Assembly (NCBI GenBank): GCA_963575745.1
Contig: CAUYUJ010001725.1
Coordinates: 520,271 to 584,270, forward strand
Source: Prorocentrum cordatum
Taxonomy: Eukaryota > Sar > Dinophyceae > Prorocentrales > Prorocentraceae
DNA: 64,000 nt
Reading direction: 5' to 3'
The notes beneath the pieces are model-generated. The model saw nothing but the letters and a program-made list of their open reading frames with translations. It was not told the DNA's origin and searched no databases. Below, piece by piece: positions 54,101-62,500 of this stretch; position 1 is the first letter of the stretch; each line of letters begins with the position of its first letter. Made by a program: the position numbers and the translations under genes.

Positions 54101-56538
54101 TCCGCTGTCAACCAGTACGTGAACAGCGTCGCAACCGACCCGAACCAGGCGGGCACCATGACGCACACGTCGTTCAAAGTCATCGGGCCGAACGCAAGCG
54201 GCCTCCCCTGGTTCGGCAGGTACGCCAGAAGCCACCGGGGGACCTCCGAGCGCCACTCCTCTGGCAGCCACACGGCCTTCCGCTCGGGCACGAGCTTGAG
54301 CGCCTCCCAGATCCACACCGAGACGATCTGCATGCCTGGATAGATGGTGGTGCCCACGGGTCGGCCGATTGGGTACCAGCTCATGCCCGCCGCCACGCTG
54401 GCACGGGCAGTGAGGCGTCGGAGCTCGGAATGCGTGTCGGTTCGCGTCGGAGCGCTTGTTAGTTCTCTGGCAGGGGTTCTTGGTTAGGAGGAGGAGGAGG
54501 AGGAGGAGGAGGAGGAGGAGGAGGAGGAGGGGTTCTTGGTTTCTCTGGGTCCGATCCCAGCCCTTGCGGGCGCGCACCCTCGAACAGCACTCCTCCTCAG
54601 ATGCATTCCCCGAGCTCCTCGTGGCCCCAAAGCAGCACCAAACCAACTCGAATGATGATGGATCAAAACCCCCAAAGAGTCCAGGTTCTCGCAAAAAAAT
54701 ACCTCCAAGACGGACGCAAAACGCCATAAACCCATCCAGAGACGGTCAAACGAGCCCCCAACGGGTCCAGGATTCTCTCAAATGCTCGAAGGGGGCCGAA
54801 GGAGCCCCAACGAGGGGCAAAAGGATACCTCTCTGGCGAGGCCCAAATAGGCGAAATCAGAATCCAAAACTGGAGACAAAGCTGTGCTCTTTGCTTTCGA
54901 GGCTCTTCGGCTTAAGATCCTCTCAGTAAACTTCCAAAGAGCCTCAAAAAGTCCCCACGACGGCCCAAGAAGGCCCCGAGAGAGTCTCAAGACGGACCCA
55001 CGATGGCTCAAAATCTCCCAAGCCGGCCCAAATGGCCCAAATGCCGCCACAAGAGAGCTCTAAGAGTAAGACCCACCTAGATGGTTCAACCGAGCCTCTT
55101 CGGGAGAGCTCGGTAGAACCATCGCGCCCCACCGACGGCCCCGAGACCCTTGACGGGCACCCAACAAGCCCCCTAGAGGGCCCCAAATCGATGATGTTTG
55201 CTTATTTGGGGCTCTATTGGGGAGCCTCCTGGGGGTCTCTTGGGGGCCTCTTGGGGCCCCTGGGGGGCCTCTTGGGGCCTCTTGGGCCTCCTGGGAGCCT
55301 CTGGGGCAGAGAGCTCGGAATTTGAATATGGTTGTGCACCTCTGGGACCCCTCTGGGGCTCGTCCTGGGGCTCTCTTGGGCTGCCTTGGGGGCCTCTCGG
55401 GCCGTCTTGGGACCCTCTTGGGGTCGTCTGGGAGCCCTCTTGGGAGCCAGTGGGGCAGTCTTGGGGGCCTCTTGGGCCGTCTTGGACACAGCGGAAGCCC
55501 AAAAGGCGAACACGCCAAAAATAGTATTTCCCATCGGAAATCGACGATAGTTGCTTATTGGGGCTCTATTGGGGTGCCCCGTGGGGCGTGTTCGGGGACT
55601 CGTTCTGTGTTGTTGCAGGTCTCTTAGGACCTCTTGGGGCTTCTTGGGCGCTTCTTGGAGCCTCTTGGGGTCTCCTGGGGGCCTCTTGGTCGCATGTTCG
55701 GTTCCTTGTCCCCGTCTTGGGCGCCGACTTGGGGCATTGTTGAGCGGCTTAGGCGTCTCGTGAGCCGTCTTGGCCCCCTCGTGGGCCGTCTTGGAGCCCT
55801 CTTGGGGGCATCCTCGACCGCCTTGGGTGCCTTTTGGGCAGTCTTGGACGCAGTGTAAGCCCGAAGGCGAACACGCCAAAACTATCAGTTTCCCCATCGG
55901 AAATGGACGATGTTTGCTTATTTGGGGCTCTATTGGGGAGCCTCTTGGGAGCCTCCTGGGGGTCTCTCGGGGGTCTCTTGGGGCCCCTGGGGGGCCTCTA
56001 AGGGGCCTCCTGGTGACCTCTTGGGGCCTCCTGGGAGCCTCTGGGGCCGAAAGCTCTGAATTTGAATATGGTGGTGCACCTCTGGGACCCTCGTCCTGGG
56101 GCTCTCTTGGGCTGCCTTGGGGGCATCTCGGGCCGTCTTGGGACCCTCTTGGGGTCGTCTTGAAGCCATCTTGGGAGCCTGTGGGGCAGTCTTGGGAGCC
56201 TCCTGGGCCGTCTTGGACGCAGTGGAAGCCCAAAAGGCGAACACGCCAAAAATAGCAGTTTCCCGATAGGAAATTGACGATGTTTGCTTATTGGGGCTCT
56301 CTCGGGGTGACTCTTGGAGCGTCTTCGGGGCCTTCGGGTGCCTTCTTGGCGTCATGGGAGTCCTCTTGAAAGGCGCCTGGAGCCATCGCTGCGGCCTCCT
56401 GGGGCCTCCCTGCAGCCTCTTGGAACCCTGTTGGCCCAGGGTCGCCCAAACGCCGTAAAAAACATAGGGAAGATGGCGCACGGGCCCCACATTTGTGGTC
56501 GTGGCGCCGGCCCACGGCCCCCGGACCCGGTCCCCCGT

Positions 56539-56592
<54 letters not shown>

Positions 56593-59500
56593 TGTGTATA
56601 TATATATATATATAGAGAGAGAGAGGTGTGTGTGTGTGTGTGTGCTAACATCTCTAAAAATAAATATGCAATTGTATGTGAGCGCTTGGAACACATGTAA
56701 AGACGTACTTGATTAGAGCATGATCGTAATTCGCCACTCGTCGTTGCTCGCTGGTCGTCGCTATCGTCATGTGAAAATCGCATTCCGCAGCCGTCGTCTT
56801 ACTCGCACCCGCAGCTCGCATGTGCCATCAGGTCTTGCACGTCATCCGAACACCGCCGCGCGCACCGTGGCCTGTTTTGGCTGCGATGTCTGTCGTAGTT
56901 TGTAGCGGCGATCTCCTATCTGGAGTTGTGCGTTCGCCTAGCTGGAGCGTGCTTGAGTCATGTGTTCTGGAGCGCAAGCCGTAACAGGAGTTCAAGACGA
57001 CGGCGCATTACCGAAACGAAAACTTGCAAGGTTGTGCAAAGAGCAAGTTGCTGATGCGAGCAACGAACCATCAGGAAATGTGGAAATCAAGGACCGCATC
57101 CTCCATGTGCGCAACATGAGCAGTCTTACCAGCAAATGTGCCACTGCAAAGAAATTGAGGTTGTGAGAAACAACCGCGGAGGCGAGGAGGGCCAATGGCG
57201 TCGCGCGCACGGGCGCGCGCAAGTCATCAAGACACCAAGTCTCTCTTTGGCCACCATTCAGCATAATGCGGTTGCTGGCGAGGACAACCCGTACACCATA
57301 CAGTTCGCGAAACACACGGTAAAGCAGCCCCTCCCAGCCGTGCTTCGCGAAGCACAAAGAGAACAAGATCCGATGGGGGGCGTGGGGGGCAAAGCATGCT
57401 TTGCATGGGTTTGCATGGGTTTGCCTGCGCCCACAACGGCGTTAAGAGCGAGTACGAGAGTCTGACGAAGGGCGACTTCATGAACATCGACGTCGCGCGC
57501 AACCGAGACAAGGGTAGTTGGCTCAGGGACGCGATCGTGAATGGCGTGAAATTGGCTGCCGTGGACTGGGTCGTCCACGCGGCGGTGCCGCTGGCTGCAA
57601 AAAACCGTTGGCGATGCTCTCAACACGGTGCAGCAGACGTCCGAAGGCAACCCGCCATGAGCGTCTCATCCCCTCGTCGTCGCACTCCTCTCCTTTTCTT
57701 CATCCTATCCTCCCCGCCTCAGCCTCTCTCTAATGATCGTCATTGGCAGCGGCAAACAGATGTATACCGTGTGCAGCCTAGCGGAGCGGTTGTCGGGGTC
57801 GGCAGTCGACAGTGGCGGGGGTGATGACACTGGTGGCGGCGTCAACTGCGGTAGCGGTTGCTGCTGTAGTGGATGTGGCAGCGGTAGCGGTGGCGGCAAG
57901 CATGTTTGGCGCAGATCCGGCGAGACGTGGTGCCAGGAACTGCTGAGCATAATTGATGCCGCATCAGCCATGGGCCCGCAGCCCGACTGTAAATCTAGGA
58001 AGGTGCTGACGTCACAGCCTGCGAAAGCCATGGACGTGCCAGGCACGGTCGAATATGTCATCAACTGGGGGCGGCATGCCAAGTGTTGGCCTGACCAAGC
58101 AGCACTCGCCTCCGCTCAACCACTCCGCGCCCTCCGACCGCGCGGTATCAGGCGTGTTTTTTGAGGCAGATGGCGGAGCTCAAGTTCCCCCTCGACTGCA
58201 TGCCAGCGCACGTCGTGAACGCCGTGCTGTTTCGGCGCGCGGAGGCGGAGGACTGCGCGAGGGGCGGCTCGCAGGGTACGCCACCCAACCCGACTTGGCC
58301 CTGCTCTCCATGCCTGCCAAGCGCGAGGCGGCGAAGCAGGCGAAGGGCGTCCTGATGCGCGCGAAGGAGTGGCTCGCGAATGCGTCGTAGGCCCCATTGG
58401 TCACAGAGCCACTGAAGGGCCAGCTCATGATTGACGTCGTGGGCTTCCTCCTGCGTTGCAGGCGATCCTTGAGGAGTTGATCCAGAAGTTGGATGGCGGC
58501 GCAAGGGATAGGTCGGGCATGTCCTACATCAGCCTTGTGAAGGAAAAACTAAAGATAATCTCAAAATGATTAACAACAAATAAAATGTCAAAAAATCTGC
58601 CGGCCCCCTTGTGGGGCCACCAGGCTGCAGGCCGAAGCTTCGCAGTTTCCTGTACCAGTTGCAGCTTCCAGTATCCACTGTTACAGTACCGCTTCTTGCT
58701 GCTTAATGTTCCTTGTTGACTTCTTGCTGCTCCGCCGGCCCCCTTGTAGGGCCACCAGGCTGTAGGCCGAAGCTTCGCAGTTTCCTGTACCAGGTGCAGC
58801 TTCCAATTTCCACTGTTACAGTACCGCTTCTTGCTGCTTACTGTTCCTTGTTGACTTCTTGCTGCTTACTGTTCCTTGTTGATGGACCGCGCGAGGGGGG
58901 GAGGCCCAAAACGGGCATTTCTACCACGCCCTGAGCGTGTTGTCTGAATTGCTGGGGTCTGAAATTCGGCGGCACCCCTCACGCAGATCGGGGTCAGGGT
59001 CCAAAAACAAAAAGGAGTTGCAACATGTCTTACATTCGGCGGCACTCCTCACGCAGATCGGCGGGGTCATGGTCCAAAAAAAAATGGGATTTGCCACATT
59101 TCTGACATTCAGTGACACCCCTCACGCAGATCGGCGGGGTCAGGGTGCAAAAACACAAAGGATTTGGCACAGTTCTGAAATTCGGTGGCACCCCTCACGC
59201 AGATCGGCAGGGTCGGGGTCCAAAAACAAATAGGATTCGCCACACTTCTTAAATTCGGTGGCACCCCTCACGCAGATCGGCGGGGTCAGGGTCCAAAAAC
59301 AAATGGGATTCGCCACGTTTCTTAAATTCGGTGGCACCCCTCACGCAGATCGGCAGGGTCAGGGTCCAAAAACACGCGGGATTTGCTACATTTCTTACAT
59401 TCGGCGGCACCCCTCACGCAGATCGGCGGAACAGGGTCCAAAAACAAAAAGGAGTTGCAACATGTCTTACATTCGGCGGCACCCCTCACGCAGATTGGCG

Positions 59501-62500
59501 GGGTCATGGTCCAAAAAAATATTGGATTTGCCACATTTCTGACATTCGGTGACACCCCTCACGCAGATCGGCGGGGTCAGGGTGCAAAAACACAAAGGAT
59601 TTGGCACAGTTCTGAAATTCGGTGACACCCCTCACGCAGATCGGCGGGGTCAGGGTGCAAAAACACAAAGGATTTGGCACAGTTCTGAAATTCGGTGGCA
59701 CCCCTCACGCAGATCGGCAGGGTCGGGGTCCAAAAACAAATAAGATTCGTCACACTTCTTAAATTCGGTGGCACCCCTCACGCAGATCGGCAGGGTCAGG
59801 GTCCAAAAACACGCGGGATTTGCTACATTTCTTACATTCGGCGGCACCCCTCACGCAGATCGGCGGGGTCAGGGTCCAAAAACAAAAAGGAGTTGCAACA
59901 TGTCTTACATTCGGCGGCACCCCTCACGCAGATCGGCGGGGTCAGGGTCCAAAAACACAAGGGATTTGCCACATGTCTGAAAATCCGGTGGCACCCCTCA
60001 CGCAGATCGGCAGTGTCAGGGTGCAAAGACACAAAGGATTCGCCACATTTCTCAAATGCGGCGGCACCCCTCACGCAAATCGGCAGGGTCAGGATCCAAA
60101 AACAAAAAGGATGTGCCACATTTCTGAAATTCGAGGGCAGACCTCACGCAGATCCGTAGGGTGAGGGTCAAAAAACACAAAGAACTTGCCACATTTCTGA
60201 AATTCGGTGGCACCCGTGACGCAGATTCGTAGGGTCAGGGTCGAAAAACAAACAAGTCCCGACACTGCTTCACGGCAGCGCCCAGGCCTCATGATTTAGC
60301 TTTTGCATCTCCCATTATCCGAGACAGGGGGCCAGCGGCATGGGGCGAAGCCCTTACGGATAACAAGAAAGAGCACGCAAATGAATGGTCTATGTCTTCA
60401 CTATCAATGAATTTTCCTCTTGTAGAGGGACATGCCCGACTCAACGCTAGGGCTGGCGCGGCAAGGCTTCGGGCTTGGGCCAGACGATCGCGCTCCTTAA
60501 AGAGGTCGTGGTAGGCGCCCACCTGAGACCGAAGCCCCTCCGAGGGCGCGCCCCTTGCAGTGCAGGACACGTGGAAAATCACGGATGCCACTCGCAATGG
60601 AACCGATACCTTCCAGGCGGCAAAGCTTGATGGCGGCCCTCCCCACCACCTTGCCTGTAGACCACCGCCGGCGCCCCTCTCGTTCTCTGGCCGTGATCGT
60701 TGCAAAGGCACTGCGCTGCAAAAGCACTGCGTTGTGTTGCCATCGCTTGGCGTTGCATTGCGCTGCATTGACTTGCATTGGGCCGCATTGCTAAGCATCA
60801 CATAGCTTGCACCCCATAGATTGCACCACGTCGCTCACACAGCATGGCTTGCACCATATGGGCTAACTTGCACCACATAGATTGCACCACGTAGCTACGC
60901 CACGTCGACTGCACCACGTAGATTGCAACGCATAGTGCGTATCCAACTAATTGCACCACATAGGTTACACCACGATTTGGCATGAGGTTGGGTGGGGGTC
61001 GGGTGCGTATGTGTGCGGTGGTGGTGGTGGTGGTGGTGGTGGTGGTGGTGGTGGTGGTGGTGGTGGTGGTGGTGGTGGTGGTGGTGGTGGTGGGGTGGTG
61101 GTGGTGGTGGTGGTGGTGGTGGTGGTGGTGGTGGTGGTGGTGGTGGTGGTGGTGGTGGTGGTGGTGGTGGTGGTGGTGGTGTGGTGGTGTGTGGAGGTGG
61201 TGGTGGTGGTGTGGTGGTGTGGGGGGGGGGTCGGGGTGGGGGGGGGGGGGGGGGGTGGGGTGGTGGGGGGTGGTTGGTGGGTGGGGGGGGGGGTTGGGGT
61301 GGTGGTGGGGGGGGGGTGGAGGGGTGGTGGTGGGGGTGGTGGTGGGGGGGGGGGCGGGGTCGGGGGGGGGGCGGGGGGGGGTGTGGGGGGTGGTGGTGGT
61401 GGTGGTGGTGGTGGTGTGGTGGTGGGGTGGTGTGGTGGTGGGTGGTGGGGTGGTGGTGGTGTGGGGTGGTGGTGGTGCGGGTGTGGTGGTTGTGGTGGTG
61501 TGGTGGTGGTGGTGGTGGTGGTGGTGGTGGTGGTGGTGGTGGTGGTGGTGGTGGTGGTGATGGTGGTGGTGGTGGTGGTGGTGGTGGTGGTGGTGGTGGT
61601 GGTGGAGGAGGACGCGGAGAAAGGAGAAGAGGGTGGGAAAGGTGGGAGGGCGTGTGAGTGTGTGTACATGAGTGTGGGGGGGTAAAGTGGATGGCTGGGT
61701 GGCCTAGCGCGCATGGAGCTAAAGAATACAATAAGGTGGCGTGGCGTGGGGCGGGGTGAGGTGAAGTGAGGGATGGGGATACAGGTGGTTTCGTGTGGTG
61801 CGTGTGTGTGTGCGTTTGTGTGTGTGTGGGTGCGTGGGTGCGTGCGTGCGTGTGTGTGTGTGGAGTTGAGGCGAAGGGAGGGCTGGTGGTGGTGAGTGAA
61901 TATAGTGATGCGTGTGCGTCTGAAAAAAGGCCAGATGAGAGGTGGGACGGAGAATGGAAGGGAATGGAGAGTGAAGGGAGAGAGGAGGAAAAGAGCGGAG
62001 GGAAGGGGGGGAGAGGAGAAGAGGGGGAAGAGGATAGTGTCACATCCAGAGAACCCTGGGTCGGCGGCATTGGCCGACGGCCAAAACAATATTCCAACCA
62101 CTGTTCCCACCGCTTGCAGCGCCCCCGAAACACTTTCAAGGTGGTTGTTCGACTGCATGCTGCTACATATTCCTGATCAGGGCAACTCGCCTGGCGATCT
62201 GTCTCTGGATGGGCTGGAAGGGATACTTTTTGGTCGCGGCCGCAAGCGAAGGCGCAGGCGGCGGGTCGGTAAGTCCGGGGCGCGGTCCTTACTAATTTAC
62301 AGCGAGCTGCAAACTAGAGCGCGGGGTCAAACCTAAGCTGCCTAAGCCGCCGAGCTGCGCTGCGGTGAGCTGGGGGCGCCAGGGCCAGGAGGTCGGAAGC
62401 GGTCCACCATCACCGACACGCATCAAATTGCCAGGCCAAACTGAATCAGGCTGGTGGGGAAATGTAGGAATCGCAGGCCAGGCTGGGGGGGATACGCGGA

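Noticed and set aside
54990-55012. GATGGCTCAAAA as another spliced-leader relic
   Set aside because: Only 11 of 15 bases match, and CAAGATGGC motifs are common in Rep-R.
58957-60262. Regular repeats that could suggest a CRISPR array
   Set aside because: The whole 73-bp unit is conserved with no unique spacers, the unit is too long, and the context is eukaryotic.
60895-62158. Frames of 397-414 codons rich in Pro, Thr and His
   Set aside because: GGT tract read on the minus strand.
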